DNA of 64,000 bases from the NCBI GenBank assembly GCA_902625725.1, contig CACOCY010000003.1, positions 82,905 to 146,904 of the forward strand, in the 5' to 3' direction. Positions 25,801-34,928 of the stretch are shown here, piece by piece. Positions within the stretch are counted from its first letter, which is position 1. The number at the start of each line of letters is the position of its first letter. The translations under genes were made by a program, and so were the position numbers. Source of the stretch: an uncultured SAR116 cluster alpha proteobacterium (GTDB lineage: Bacteria; Pseudomonadota; Alphaproteobacteria; Puniceispirillales; Puniceispirillaceae). A model generated the notes under the pieces. That model had not been told where the DNA came from. It saw only the letters and a program-made list of their open reading frames with translations, and searched no databases.

Positions 25801-26874
25801 TTACACTAAACCTGTATGTAAACCTACAACATCATGCGGCATAAATCCATAATGGTGCAACCAACGCAAATCTGTATCATAAAAGGTGCGCAAATCAGGA
25901 ATGCCATATTTCAACATCGCAAGACGCTCAACACCCATCCCAAATGCAAAACCCTGCGTAGTTGCTGGATCATATCCACAATTCTCAAGCACACGCGGAT
26001 TTACCATCCCGCTTCCAAGAATTTCCAACCAATCTTCACCGGCGCCAATCTTCAAGCCACCACCATCTCTATTGCAGCCAATATCTACCTCTGCGGAAGG
26101 CTCTGTAAAAGGGAAATAGCTTGGCCGAAATCGAACCGGCAATTCATCTAACCCAAAGAAAGTACGACAGAAATCAATTAATGTTGCCTTCAGATGTCCC
26201 ATATGTATATTAGGCCCTATTACCAATCCTTCGCATTGATGGAACATTGGCGAATGCGTTGCATCGTGGTCTGAACGGTAAGTTCTTCCAGGAACAATAA
26301 TTCTAATAGGCGGTGAGGTAGAGCGCATGGTTCTAATCTGTACAGGTGATGTATGTGTTCTAAGGACAGGTCGTTCGCCGTACTCATCAGGCTGCAAATA
26401 AAAGGTGTCGTGTTCTTGCCTTGCAGGATGTTCAGGAGGAATATTTAGCGCAGTAAAATTATTTTCATCTGTCTCTATTTCAGGACCCTCTGCTATTACA
26501 AAACCCATATCAGAGAAAATAGCAGATATCTCCTCCATTGTTCTTGAGATGGGGTGCATTTTTGCCTGAACCGAGGGTCTTGAAGGCAACGAAACATCAA
26601 TCTTTTCAGTGTTTAATTTTTCCTGTAAAGCTTGTCTTGCTAGGACTATTTGTCTTTCAGATAACGCAGAAATTAATTCTTGTTTTATAGAATTTATTAA
26701 CTGGCCCGCCTCTTTTCGTTCATCAGAATTCATTTGACCAAGTTTGCTGAGCTCTGCGGATACTGCTCCCTTCTTGCCGAGTGCAGCTACCTTAACCTCG
26801 TTAAGATATGCCAAGTCGCGCGCCGCTTTGATATCCTTTAGAAACTTTTCCCGTAGGTGGTCTATATCTGCCAT
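25801..26874 (-). CDS. pheS: Phenylalanyl-tRNA synthetase alpha subunit
   Basis: This is the class II catalytic subunit of PheRS, 357 residues from the ATG at 26874. Class II motifs are visible: motif 2 in FHQCEGLVI and motif 3 in GFAFGMGVERLAMLKYGI. An N-terminal coiled coil (about 1-85) contacts the tRNA. A TTG six codons upstream could be used instead; it lies closer to the rplT stop, but family alignments begin near MADIDHLREKFLK. The gene follows rplT closely and precedes pheT, the usual arrangement. Confidence 0.97.
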   Translation of the reverse strand: MADIDHLREKFLKDIKAARDLAYLNEVKVAALGKKGAVSAELSKLGQMNSDERKEAGQLINSIKQELISALSERQIVLARQALQEKLNTEKIDVSLPSRPSVQAKMHPISRTMEEISAIFSDMGFVIAEGPEIETDENNFTALNIPPEHPARQEHDTFYLQPDEYGERPVLRTHTSPVQIRTMRSTSPPIRIIVPGRTYRSDHDATHSPMFHQCEGLVIGPNIHMGHLKATLIDFCRTFFGLDELPVRFRPSYFPFTEPSAEVDIGCNRDGGGLKIGAGEDWLEILGSGMVNPRVLENCGYDPATTQGFAFGMGVERLAMLKYGIPDLRTFYDTDLRWLHHYGFMPHDVVGLHTGLV

Positions 26875-26897
26875 TTTAATATCAGAGGTCAATCTTA

Positions 26898-27254
26898 CTA
26901 GCTTGCAGCTTTCTGAGATTCTTCAACGAGTTTTGCAAAAGCTGCAGGCTCGTGAACAGCTAAATCAGCGAGCATTTTACGGTCTACCTCAATTCCTGAC
27001 TTTATTAAACCGCCCATAAATGTTGAATAAGTAATGCCGTTAAGACGCGCTGCTGCGTTTATTCTTTGAATCCATAATGCCCTAAATTCTCGCTTTCGTA
27101 CGCGTCTGTCACGGTATGCATATTGCCTTGCTTTATCAACGGCTTGTTTTGCAACTTTAAATGTATTTTTACGGCGGCCATAGTATCCCTTGGCAGCCTT
27201 TATCACTTTACGGTGGCGAGCGTGTGTTGTCGTACCCCTGCTTACTCGAGCCAT
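26898..27254 (-). CDS. rplT: Large ribosomal subunit protein bL20
   Basis: This 118-residue basic protein binds 23S rRNA early in assembly of the 50S subunit. The sequence begins with the conserved [15 protein letters not shown] and contains [20 protein letters not shown] and [20 protein letters not shown], all diagnostic of bL20. It follows rpmI by 23 bases with an AGGAG-type ribosome-binding site. bL20 represses its own operon in several bacteria by binding a leader or intergenic structure upstream of rpmI; the 208-base region upstream of rpmI would be the place to look. Confidence 0.98.
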   Translation of the reverse strand: MARVSRGTTTHARHRKVIKAAKGYYGRRKNTFKVAKQAVDKARQYAYRDRRVRKREFRALWIQRINAAARLNGITYSTFMGGLIKSGIEVDRKMLADLAVHEPAAFAKLVEESQKAAS

Positions 27255-27277
27255 AATACTTCTCCTTTTTTTCTAAA

Positions 27278-27475
27278 TTAGGCGTAGGGAAGAAAACCTT
27301 TAACTATCTTCGCATCGGATGGATTTAGAATCATAGTTCCACGGGCTTGTCTTTTCATTTTTTGGGAACGTCTACGCAAATTATGGCTTAGGAAAGCTGC
27401 GGAGCCACGAACTTTTCCTTTGGCGGTTAGAGAGAAACGCTTTTTAGCGCCACTCTTTGTTTTTAGTTTGGGCAT
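27278..27475 (-). CDS. rpmI: Large ribosomal subunit protein bL35
   Basis: This 65-residue, highly basic ribosomal protein starts MPKLKTKSGAKKRFSLTAKG and carries the conserved SHNLRRRSQKMKRQARG segment. It is a component of the 50S subunit. The start ATG follows a GAGGAT sequence. It lies 208 bases downstream of infC and is translated together with rplT. Confidence 0.98.
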   Translation of the reverse strand: MPKLKTKSGAKKRFSLTAKGKVRGSAAFLSHNLRRRSQKMKRQARGTMILNPSDAKIVKGFLPYA

Positions 27476-27683
27476 TTTATCCTCATTTCATAAAATTTTA
27501 GTTTGAATTTGCCGGCAAGGCATGCCCTTTCATAGCCTGTGCACGACACATATATCGGCGTTGTATACTAGCTACAAGTAATAAAATCAATAATAATTTG
27601 AATACTCGAAACAGACGGTTTGAGTACATATTTAATAAACTTTTGCCGAAGTAATTAATCATGCCTCTAGTAATTTTAACACT
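27476..27683 (-). promoter_or_regulatory. infC-rpmI intergenic leader, possibly structured
   Basis: This is a 208-base gap ahead of rpmI in a locus where bL20-mediated autoregulation is common. Bases 27511-27550 are clearly richer in G and C than the rest of the gap and contain overlapping palindromes (TTGCCGGCAA, GGCATGCC) plus a possible AGGC/GCCT pair. TTGTA (27561-27565) pairs with TACAA (27573-27577). Several alternative pairings are possible, which fits a regulatory leader, but I cannot identify a known L20 leader class. Confidence 0.35.
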
Positions 27684-28220
27684 TTACTTAGGGGCAAGCA
27701 CCATAGTCATTTGTCGGCCTTCCATTTTTGGCATAGACTCGATTTTTGCAAATTCATCTATATCTTCTTGAACGCGTGATAACAAATCAGAGCCAAGTTC
27801 GACGTGCGCCATTTCACGGCCCCTAAATCTCAAAGTGATTTTTACCTTATCACCGCCATCGAGAAATTTTCGCACAGCTTTCATTTTTACGTGATAATCA
27901 TGCTGATCAATATTTGGTCTCAGCTTAATTTCTTTAACTTCTATAATTTTTTGTTTTTTTCGAGCCTCGTTAGCCCTTTTTTGAGCCTGATATTTGTGTT
28001 TACCGTAATCTAAAATTTTACATACTGGTGGCTCTGCATTTGGTTGAAGTTCTACTAAGTCAAGCCCTAGTTCTTCTGCTTTATTCATTGCTTCATCTAT
28101 GGATAAAATCCCAAGTTGTTCTCCATCAGGATCGATGCATCTAACGGATTTTGAATTAATCATTTCATTTACCCTTGGACCATCTGAAGAGGATGGTGTC
28201 TCTTGTCTTGGACGTACTAT
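27684..28220 (-). CDS. infC: Translation initiation factor IF-3, probable AUA start
   Basis: IF-3 binds the 30S subunit and discriminates against non-canonical start codons. The first ATG (28163) would give 159 residues and cut off the universally conserved GPRVNE motif. Reading upstream, the same frame encodes [15 protein letters not shown] without a stop until a TAA just before ATA at 28220-28218, and GGAG lies six bases before that ATA. The protein is then 178 residues, normal for the family, with linker [15 protein letters not shown] and the C-terminal RGREMAH motif intact. A rare start codon is known to make IF-3 limit its own synthesis. Confidence 0.93.
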   Translation of the reverse strand: MVRPRQETPSSSDGPRVNEMINSKSVRCIDPDGEQLGILSIDEAMNKAEELGLDLVELQPNAEPPVCKILDYGKHKYQAQKRANEARKKQKIIEVKEIKLRPNIDQHDYHVKMKAVRKFLDGGDKVKITLRFRGREMAHVELGSDLLSRVQEDIDEFAKIESMPKMEGRQMTMVLAPK

Positions 28221-28336
28221 TTAATTCTCCATAATAGTTTACGATTACTAACTACCTGATTAATATTATATCATTATTTAGGCTTATTTGTTAGTCATAA
28301 GTTGAAAAGTGGTAGATTGCAAGTAAGCTATATTTG

Positions 28337-30268
28337 TTATTTTTTATTTTTTGCCAAATCAGGAGGCATACATTCTGATTGTAGAAATGAATTTATGTTA
28401 CTTAAAGTCATCACCTCTTGATTTTGAGAGCCTAACTTTCTTAATGCAACTGTTCTACTTTCTTCTTCCCGACCACCAACTGCTAAAATAAAAGGTACTT
28501 TTGCAGTACTGTGTTCCCTTATTTTAAAACCAATTTTTTCATTTCTTATATCAATTTGAACTCTAATTCCAGAAGTTTTTAATTCCCCGTAAACCAGTTT
28601 TGCATAATTATTAGAGGACTCAGAAATTGGTGCGATAACCACTTGAACAGGCGATAGCCAAGGAGGCATTTTACCAGAATATTGTTCGATTAATATACCT
28701 ATCCATCTTTCTAAAGAGCCTAAAATTGCGCGATGTAACATCACAGGACGTTTCCGTTGACCATCTTCATCAACATATTCAGCACCAAGTCGCTCTGGCA
28801 AAATAAAATCTACCTGCAACGTCCCACATTGCCAGTCACGTCCAATTGCATCTGTCAAAACAAATTCTAGCTTAGGTCCGTAAAACGCGCCTTCACCTGG
28901 ATTAAAAGATGTTTCAATTCCTGCTGCTCTAGTGGCAGATGTAAGAGCCTGCTCCGCTTTATCCCAAGTCTCATTATCGCCCGCACGTACTTCAGGCCGG
29001 TCAGAAAATTTTACTCTCACATCTGAAAAACCAAAGTCTTCGTAGATATCTTTCAACAAATTGCAAAATGCAACAGACTCTGAATTGATTTGCTCTTCTG
29101 TGCAAAAAATATGCGCATCATCTTGTGTAAAGGCCCGTACCCTCATGATCCCATGCAACGCACCAGAAGGCTCGTTTCTATGACAGGAGCCGAATTCTGC
29201 CATACGTAGAGGCAAATCACGATATGATTTAACGCCCTGTCGATAGATTTGCACATGACCAGGGCAATTCATTGGTTTTAGTGCTAATGTTTTGTTATCT
29301 TGCGTATTTGCTGTGAACATGTTGTCGCCAAATTTTTCCCAGTGCCCGGATGCCTCCCACAAACTCCTGTCAATCATTTGTGGAGTCTTGACTTCTTGAT
29401 AATGCTCATTGGCAAGACGCCTCCTAACATAGTTCTCAATCTCTCGATAGAGCGTCCAGCCATTTGGATGCCAAAAAATTGCACCCGTTGCTTCTTCCTG
29501 CAGATGAAATAAATTTAATGCTTTACCTAATTTTCTATGGTCTCTTTTTTCAGCCTCCTCCAGCATGTTCAAATGATTTTGTAGATCAACTTCAGTTAGG
29601 AAAGCTGTCCCATAAATTCTTTGAAGCATTTGATTGTTCGAGTCTCCGCGCCAATAGGCACCAGCAACCTTCATAAGCTTGAAAGCGTGACCCACTTTTT
29701 TTGTGGACACCATATGCGGACCTCGACATAAATCAATAAAATCACCTTGCTGATAATAGCTTACAATTTCACTAACTGGAATTGCCTTAACCAACTCGAT
29801 TTTATATGGTTCATTTCGCTCTTCGTAGAACTGTATTGCTTCATCTCTACTCCACTCTCCTCGAATTATCTGCTCATCCCGGTCTACAATCTCATGCATC
29901 CTTTTCTCTATAATGTCTAAATCCTCTAAACCAAAGGGTTTCTGTCTATGAAAATCATAATAAAAACCATTTTCGATAGCAGGACCAATCGTTACCTGAG
30001 TTTCTGGGAAAAGTTCTAAAACAGCTTCTGCTAAAATATGCGCACAATCATGCCTTATTAATTCTAAGCAATAATCATCTTTCTTTGTAACTAAGCGAAT
30101 GTCGCTATCTTCATTAATTTCTCTGTTCAAATCCCAGTGATTTCCATTAACAACAGCTGCAAGTGCTGCCTTTTCAAGACCAGGACCTATATCTGCTGCT
30201 ATTTTAGCCGCTGTTACCGGGCCATCATAGTGCCGCTCGGACCCATCTGGGAGAGCAATTTTCGGCAT
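28337..30268 (-). CDS. thrS: Threonyl-tRNA synthetase
   Basis: This class II synthetase charges tRNA-Thr, 643 residues from the ATG at 30268. Domains: N-terminal TGS (about 1-62), SAD/editing domain with [11 protein letters not shown] (the HxxxH of editing), catalytic core with motif 2 [20 protein letters not shown] and motif 3 near [17 protein letters not shown], and a C-terminal anticodon-binding domain (about 540-640). The Zn ligands Cys and His lie in PMNCPGH and around CHRNE. An upstream in-frame start adds five residues but overlaps the ribosome-binding sequence GAGGA, so the later ATG is preferred. The region between thrS and infC is 116 bases. Confidence 0.97.
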   Translation of the reverse strand: MPKIALPDGSERHYDGPVTAAKIAADIGPGLEKAALAAVVNGNHWDLNREINEDSDIRLVTKKDDYCLELIRHDCAHILAEAVLELFPETQVTIGPAIENGFYYDFHRQKPFGLEDLDIIEKRMHEIVDRDEQIIRGEWSRDEAIQFYEERNEPYKIELVKAIPVSEIVSYYQQGDFIDLCRGPHMVSTKKVGHAFKLMKVAGAYWRGDSNNQMLQRIYGTAFLTEVDLQNHLNMLEEAEKRDHRKLGKALNLFHLQEEATGAIFWHPNGWTLYREIENYVRRRLANEHYQEVKTPQMIDRSLWEASGHWEKFGDNMFTANTQDNKTLALKPMNCPGHVQIYRQGVKSYRDLPLRMAEFGSCHRNEPSGALHGIMRVRAFTQDDAHIFCTEEQINSESVAFCNLLKDIYEDFGFSDVRVKFSDRPEVRAGDNETWDKAEQALTSATRAAGIETSFNPGEGAFYGPKLEFVLTDAIGRDWQCGTLQVDFILPERLGAEYVDEDGQRKRPVMLHRAILGSLERWIGILIEQYSGKMPPWLSPVQVVIAPISESSNNYAKLVYGELKTSGIRVQIDIRNEKIGFKIREHSTAKVPFILAVGGREEESRTVALRKLGSQNQEVMTLSNINSFLQSECMPPDLAKNKK

Positions 30269-30318
30269 AAATTTTTTCCTCATTTAAAATATTAAATACT
30301 TTTCAGAAACTAACTTTT

Positions 30319-31506
30319 TCACTTTCCTAAAACAAGTGGAGAAAAACCCTTTTTAAGAAGAAGCCTCTTATATATTTCCACTGTTAATTTTGTCATCTTT
30401 CTGATACCAAACTTTCGTTTAACAAGAGATTGGGCCGCATTTGATAACCTGTCTCTATCAACTCTAGATATTTTCAGAGCTGTTTCTAACGATTGAGCAA
30501 GGCTTTTAACATCATTTGGCTTTGCAAGCCACCCAGTCTTTCCGTTTACAATAGTCTCTCTAGCCCCTCCGTGATCAAATGCTACAACTGGCCTTCCCAT
30601 TGCTTGCGCCTCTATCGCAATCCTTCCAAAAGGTTCTGGATTTACAGAGGGCATAACAACGACGTCAGCCAACATTAAAGCAGCTGGCATATCTCGCGTT
30701 GAAGTAACAATGCGTACATTTGCTCCAAGGCCTAATTCAACTGCTTTTTTCTCCAAGGTTTCAACAAATCTGATGTTTGAGTCGCCCGCTCCCAATAACA
30801 CAACTGTCACATCCAGATACTCCAATTTAGAGAGTGCCTGCAATAGTATGATATGTCCTTTCCAACTTGTGGGTCGAGCAGGCAGCATTACAACAGGTAA
30901 GTTATCTGGTAAGCCTATTCTTTCTGCCTCATTAATAATGCGTTGTTGAGTGACATTACGTGGATTGAAAAGTGAGAGATCAACTCCTCTATGAATCACA
31001 CTCAAAGATAAATTCTCTAATAATTTAGGAAATTGGCGTTCGATTACAGATTTTGTGAATTCTGAAATTGCAATTACTTCGTCGGCCTTTAGCATTTGCT
31101 TGTTATATTCTCGTTTAAACAGATTGGTTGCCTCAAATTTGCCGTGAATAGTAGAAACTGTCGGTATAGACAATTTCTTTGCTATTGGTAGACTAATCCA
31201 AGCCGGAGCTCTTGAGCGGACATGCACTATATCTATATTTTCGTCTAACAAAATCTTGCGTAGCTTGCCTTTCGTAAATACCCAAGAGAGGGGATTCTTT
31301 TGGTTTACAGGCAAGCTAATATGTTTTGCCCCCACTCTTTTCAACTGGGATTCCAGTATACCACCTGAACTGATAATAATAGGTTTCCAACCGCAGTCAC
31401 TTATTGCCTGAGCGGTTTCAATTGTTCCTCTTTCAACACCACCGTTATGGAGTGCTGGAATTATTTGCGCAATTACAGGTCTAACCAAATTTGTTTTTTG
31501 TGCCAT
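30319..31506 (-). CDS. GT4-family glycosyltransferase
   Basis: This 395-residue retaining glycosyltransferase has the GT-B fold. The N-terminal Rossmann domain opens with AQIIPALHNGGVERGTIE, the glycine-rich acceptor/donor loop seen in GT4 enzymes. The C-terminal domain shows LPARPTSWKGH, MPSVNPEPFGRIAIEAQAMG (the EX7E-type donor-binding motif) and FDHGGARETI. Such enzymes transfer a sugar from a nucleotide donor, often for lipopolysaccharide or exopolysaccharide. No polysaccharide cluster surrounds it, so the acceptor is unknown. It lies 50 bases upstream of thrS on the same strand, a pairing I recall from other alphaproteobacteria but cannot confirm. Confidence 0.88.
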   Translation of the reverse strand: MAQKTNLVRPVIAQIIPALHNGGVERGTIETAQAISDCGWKPIIISSGGILESQLKRVGAKHISLPVNQKNPLSWVFTKGKLRKILLDENIDIVHVRSRAPAWISLPIAKKLSIPTVSTIHGKFEATNLFKREYNKQMLKADEVIAISEFTKSVIERQFPKLLENLSLSVIHRGVDLSLFNPRNVTQQRIINEAERIGLPDNLPVVMLPARPTSWKGHIILLQALSKLEYLDVTVVLLGAGDSNIRFVETLEKKAVELGLGANVRIVTSTRDMPAALMLADVVVMPSVNPEPFGRIAIEAQAMGRPVVAFDHGGARETIVNGKTGWLAKPNDVKSLAQSLETALKISRVDRDRLSNAAQSLVKRKFGIRKMTKLTVEIYKRLLLKKGFSPLVLGK

Positions 31507-31651
31507 ATTGAGATAAGTTTCTTTATAAAGCTAAAAAAGAGACAATTGCTAAAATATTTTTAAGGTTAGTAAATGATTTAAGCAATACGTATACCAAAGA
31601 AAGTGCTAATTTTCGAATTAATATATACGACCTAGGAACAACTCTAATCTT

Positions 31652-32434
31652 ATGCAAACAAATAGTTCCAAAAATGTAAACTTTTTGCCAACTAAACGAG
31701 GCTATAAAATTGCATATCAACATTATAGGTCCAAACAGTCCCAGAACAATAAAAGTGGAATATTATTTATTCATGGACATGGCTCTGACATGTTCGGGAG
31801 TAAAGCAAAAGCAATAATGGATTGGGCAATTAATAGGGATATCGATTTTACTAGATTCGAGTTATTTGGGCATGGTCTAACTGGCGGAGATATAATGACC
31901 GCTACTATAGGTCAGTGGATACAAGATTCTTGCGATATTTTTGATCATGTTGCAGAGAAAAGTCAAATAATAGTTGGTTCATCGCTTGGCGGGTGGATTA
32001 TGTTGTCTCTCTGCAAATATCGAACCGAGAAAATAGATAGCTTAGTAGGAATTGCAGCGGCACCAGATTTCACAAGAAGTTTAATATGGCAAACCTTGGA
32101 CAAATCAAAGCAAGAAGAATTTCGTGCACAAGGTTATTTAAGATTCTCTGACCCCAACTGTGGACCAGATGTAATCTACCCTTACCAACTAGTAGAGGAA
32201 GCAGAAAATCATCTCGTTTTGGAGGGTCCGATTGAATTTTATGGAAGGGTGATTTTACATCATGGTTTATGCGACACAGAAGTCCCGTGGCAAACATCAA
32301 TGAAAATAGCAGAACAAATACAGTCCGACAAAGTTGAAATACACCTGAATAAATCAGCCAACCATCGGTATTCTGAGGAAGAACAAATAAACGCTCTTAT
32401 TCAAAGTCTTGAAAAACTTACTTCCACTGAATAA
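31652..32434 (+). CDS. Alpha/beta hydrolase
   Basis: This 260-residue hydrolase resembles the ABHD10/BAAT-like esterase group. The oxyanion region is LFIHGHGSDM, the nucleophile elbow is VGSSLGGWI, the acid is the Asp of HHGLCDTEVPW, and the catalytic histidine is in KSANHRYSE. The fold and length match the small serine esterases often located near glutathione transferase genes in alphaproteobacteria. It is divergent from the glycosyltransferase gene and convergent with fzlA, with which it leaves a 29-base gap. Substrate unknown. Confidence 0.85.
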   Translation: MQTNSSKNVNFLPTKRGYKIAYQHYRSKQSQNNKSGILFIHGHGSDMFGSKAKAIMDWAINRDIDFTRFELFGHGLTGGDIMTATIGQWIQDSCDIFDHVAEKSQIIVGSSLGGWIMLSLCKYRTEKIDSLVGIAAAPDFTRSLIWQTLDKSKQEEFRAQGYLRFSDPNCGPDVIYPYQLVEEAENHLVLEGPIEFYGRVILHHGLCDTEVPWQTSMKIAEQIQSDKVEIHLNKSANHRYSEEEQINALIQSLEKLTSTE

Positions 32435-32463
32435 AAACGTCAGAGATCTCTAAGAATGGGGCT

Positions 32464-33141
32464 CTAAAAGTCTAATACAGCATAATGAGAAGACGGCACA
32501 ACACCAGTCAATTGGTCGCTTAAAAGAGCCCGGAAACAAGGACGTGATTTAATCTTCATATACCATGATGCTGCCGCAGGATATTTATCCCATTGAACAT
32601 CACCGAAATAGTCTAAAACAGAGATCTGCGCTGCAGCAGAAAAGTCAGCAAGTGTTAACTGTGACCCAACAAGCCAACTATTTTGCTCTGTTAACCAGTT
32701 GAGATATCCAAGATGCACTTGTGCATTAGCAAGTGCTGTTCGAATATTTACAGAAGAAACGCCTAAACGACTTTCAAACCGCTTTATTACTCTTTCATAT
32801 ATCAGAGGCAGGCCTACTTCATAATAGAATTTATCTTCAAACCAGTCCAACAAACGTCTTATTTCCGCACGTTGTACGCTTGAGCCAGAGAGCAGTCTAG
32901 AGTCAGCCCTCGTTTCTTCGATCCATTCACTAATTGCTCGTGAACCACATATAATCACTTTGTCATCATACTGAAATACGGGTAAAGAACCTGCAGGATT
33001 AATCGCTAAAAATTCTTCATCTCGTTGCCACGGAAGACGTTGAACTAATTCAAATTCACATTTGTATTCAGCAAGCTGAAGGCGGATAAACCTACTTGCC
33101 GGTGACAAAGGGAAATGATGTAATAGAGAGTTATAGCTCAT
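32464..33141 (-). CDS. fzlA: FzlA-like GST-fold FtsZ-binding protein
   Basis: This 225-residue protein has an N-terminal thioredoxin-like domain (HHFPLSPASRFIRLQLAEYK) and an all-helical GST C-terminal domain. The end, HYAVLDF, and the motif YFGDVQWDKYPAAASWYMKIKSRPCFRALL closely follow the pattern of FzlA, the FtsZ-localised protein A of Caulobacter and relatives, which binds FtsZ filaments, curves them and promotes constriction instead of acting as a transferase. This assignment is from recognised sequence pattern. A general GST role is the alternative. Confidence 0.8.
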   Translation of the reverse strand: MSYNSLLHHFPLSPASRFIRLQLAEYKCEFELVQRLPWQRDEEFLAINPAGSLPVFQYDDKVIICGSRAISEWIEETRADSRLLSGSSVQRAEIRRLLDWFEDKFYYEVGLPLIYERVIKRFESRLGVSSVNIRTALANAQVHLGYLNWLTEQNSWLVGSQLTLADFSAAAQISVLDYFGDVQWDKYPAAASWYMKIKSRPCFRALLSDQLTGVVPSSHYAVLDF

Positions 33142-33186
33142 CTAATAAATCTGTAAAATTTGAATTTAAGATACAATATAATTTCA

Positions 33187-33702
33187 TTAAATATCTGACA
33201 AGATGGTTAATGGTTTGTTAGTGAGTTTTTCTAAATCCAAATCTCCTAAACCGATATATTGTAGTCTTTGTCTTTCAATAGGGCCTGGCCAGAGTAAATT
33301 ATCCGGAACAGGCTTAAACCCAAATTTAGGATAATAATCGGGCTCACCAGAAACCAGACAAAAATTCCAACCACTATTTTTGATCATCTTCAAAGAGGAG
33401 TTTATTAATAGTGAACCAATACCCTTTCCTTTTAAGTGATCTTTTACTACCAAAGGACCCAAGAGAAGTGAATTATATTCAGCAATCTTTATTGGCCAAT
33501 ATTGCAAGCTTGCAACTATTTCTCCATGATGTGAGTAAAAAGTATCTGAAACTATCAATCCTAATTTTTCTATGGGTTTTGATTTTCGAAATTTCCAGAC
33601 CGACCGAACTGAATAGTCATGTCCAAATTCCTCTATTATCATTTGATGCACAGATTGTTTATCTTTGGGGAAATAAGACCTTAATTTGTAACGATCTGAC
33701 AT
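33187..33702 (-). CDS. GNAT-family N-acetyltransferase (YhbS-like)
   Basis: This 171-residue acetyltransferase uses acetyl-CoA. The CoA pyrophosphate-binding motif is LKGKGIGSLLINSSL (R/Q-x-x-G-x-G/A type). The following strand and helix, FCLVSGEPDYYPKFGFKPV, are typical of the YhbS/predicted-acetyltransferase group, in which a tyrosine-rich YYPKFGF loop is conserved. The acetylated substrate is unknown. It lies 45 bases upstream of fzlA on the same strand and may be co-transcribed with it. Confidence 0.85.
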   Translation of the reverse strand: MSDRYKLRSYFPKDKQSVHQMIIEEFGHDYSVRSVWKFRKSKPIEKLGLIVSDTFYSHHGEIVASLQYWPIKIAEYNSLLLGPLVVKDHLKGKGIGSLLINSSLKMIKNSGWNFCLVSGEPDYYPKFGFKPVPDNLLWPGPIERQRLQYIGLGDLDLEKLTNKPLTILSDI

Positions 33703-34017
33703 AATTGTTGTAACTTTTTCATTCCTAGGTTCGTTCTTATGATTAAAGACGAATTAGAACTTTTCCTTTGGCAAAATTTTTCTCATCTTACTATTTTATT
33801 GAGTTATGGATTTCTACAGAACTTAAAAATCGCAATAAAAGAAAAAACTTAATATAAATTATTTAAATTATTTTATTGAAACTATAGAAAGATAATGAGT
33901 TATGTTCAAGAATTTCAATAAAAGCAGGACTTTGTTTGAAGTTTATGTTTTAAAAAGCCCTAATATAATGACTTCGAAACAAAAAAACCAAAAATTTACT
34001 TGTAATAGGTATTATTG
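33703..34017. other. Intergenic region between GNAT gene and uppP
   Basis: This is a 315-base AT-rich region between divergent genes, expected to hold both promoters. I see no convincing operator, hairpin terminator or repeat. A 37-codon ATG frame (33739-33852, plus strand) has no proper ribosome-binding site and I do not call it as a gene. Confidence 0.5.
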
Positions 34018-34866
34018 ATGGATTTTCAATTAGATGAATTTTTACAAATTAGCATAATAGCCATCATTCAAGGCTTTACTGAATTTTTACCTATTTCTTC
34101 TTCCGGCCATTTGATTTTGATTTCAGAGATTGGTGATTTTAGTAAAAAGGGTATTGAAATCGAAGTTGCTGCACATATTGGTTCCTTGTTTGCTGTGATT
34201 TTTTACTTTAGAAGGATAGTTTTAAGACTGTCTAAAACAATGCTATCTAACTTTGCCAATTCGCTAGGAAATAATTTCAAAGAGATTGAAGACAAGAAAA
34301 AATACGAAGATGTGAAACTTGTTAGGTGCTTAATCGTTGGATGTCTCCCCATATTAGTAATCGGGTTTTTAATTGTACAAACAAATATTTCAATACTTCG
34401 TTTATTGATTACGATTGGAATTGGTAATTTATTGTTTGCATTGATTTTATTTCACGCAGATAGGGTTGGTGGTTCTTCCAAAACTCTCTCTAGCATAAAC
34501 GTTAAAGATGCCTTAATTATTGGCTTTTTTCAGATATTTGCATTAATTCCTGGTTCTTCTCGAAGTGGTGTCACTATATCTATGGCAAGATACCTAGGTT
34601 ATAACAGGACAAGCGCAACTAAGTATTCTATGCTCTCTGGTATCCCAGTAATAATCTCAGCTGGGGTTTTACAAGTTGTTAAAATCGTTTTATCAGATGT
34701 AACTTATAACATTGCGCCGATCATACTTGTTTGCGTTCTTTCGTTTTTTGTGGCCCTGAGTTCAGTTCACTTTTTATTATTATGGGTTGGAAAAACCGAT
34801 TTCAAAGTTTTCGTGATATATCGGCTAATTTTAGGAATATTTCTAATAGGTTTGGCCACACTATGA
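34018..34866 (+). CDS. uppP: Undecaprenyl-diphosphatase
   Basis: This 282-residue polytopic inner-membrane phosphatase (BacA/UppP) recycles the lipid carrier for peptidoglycan and other envelope polymers. Both active-site signatures are present: EFLPISSSGHLIL near the N-terminus (with the preceding QGFTE glutamate) and PGSSRSGVTISMARYLG in the second half. About eight hydrophobic segments follow the family layout. The ATG at 34018 is chosen; an in-frame TTG lies one codon before it. In other alphaproteobacteria I recall uppP between the NDUFA9-like gene and the gltBD genes, a neighbourhood partly kept here. Confidence 0.95.
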   Translation: MDFQLDEFLQISIIAIIQGFTEFLPISSSGHLILISEIGDFSKKGIEIEVAAHIGSLFAVIFYFRRIVLRLSKTMLSNFANSLGNNFKEIEDKKKYEDVKLVRCLIVGCLPILVIGFLIVQTNISILRLLITIGIGNLLFALILFHADRVGGSSKTLSSINVKDALIIGFFQIFALIPGSSRSGVTISMARYLGYNRTSATKYSMLSGIPVIISAGVLQVVKIVLSDVTYNIAPIILVCVLSFFVALSSVHFLLLWVGKTDFKVFVIYRLILGIFLIGLATL

Positions 34867-34928
34867 TATGCTGGTTTTTACTCAATTAATTTTAATGTTA
34901 AAAGATATTTGTGTCACACCACCAGAAA

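Noticed and set aside
33739..33852. 37-codon ATG frame between the GNAT gene and uppP
   Set aside because: Only a weak AGG lies upstream, and the sequence is low-complexity and AT-driven.
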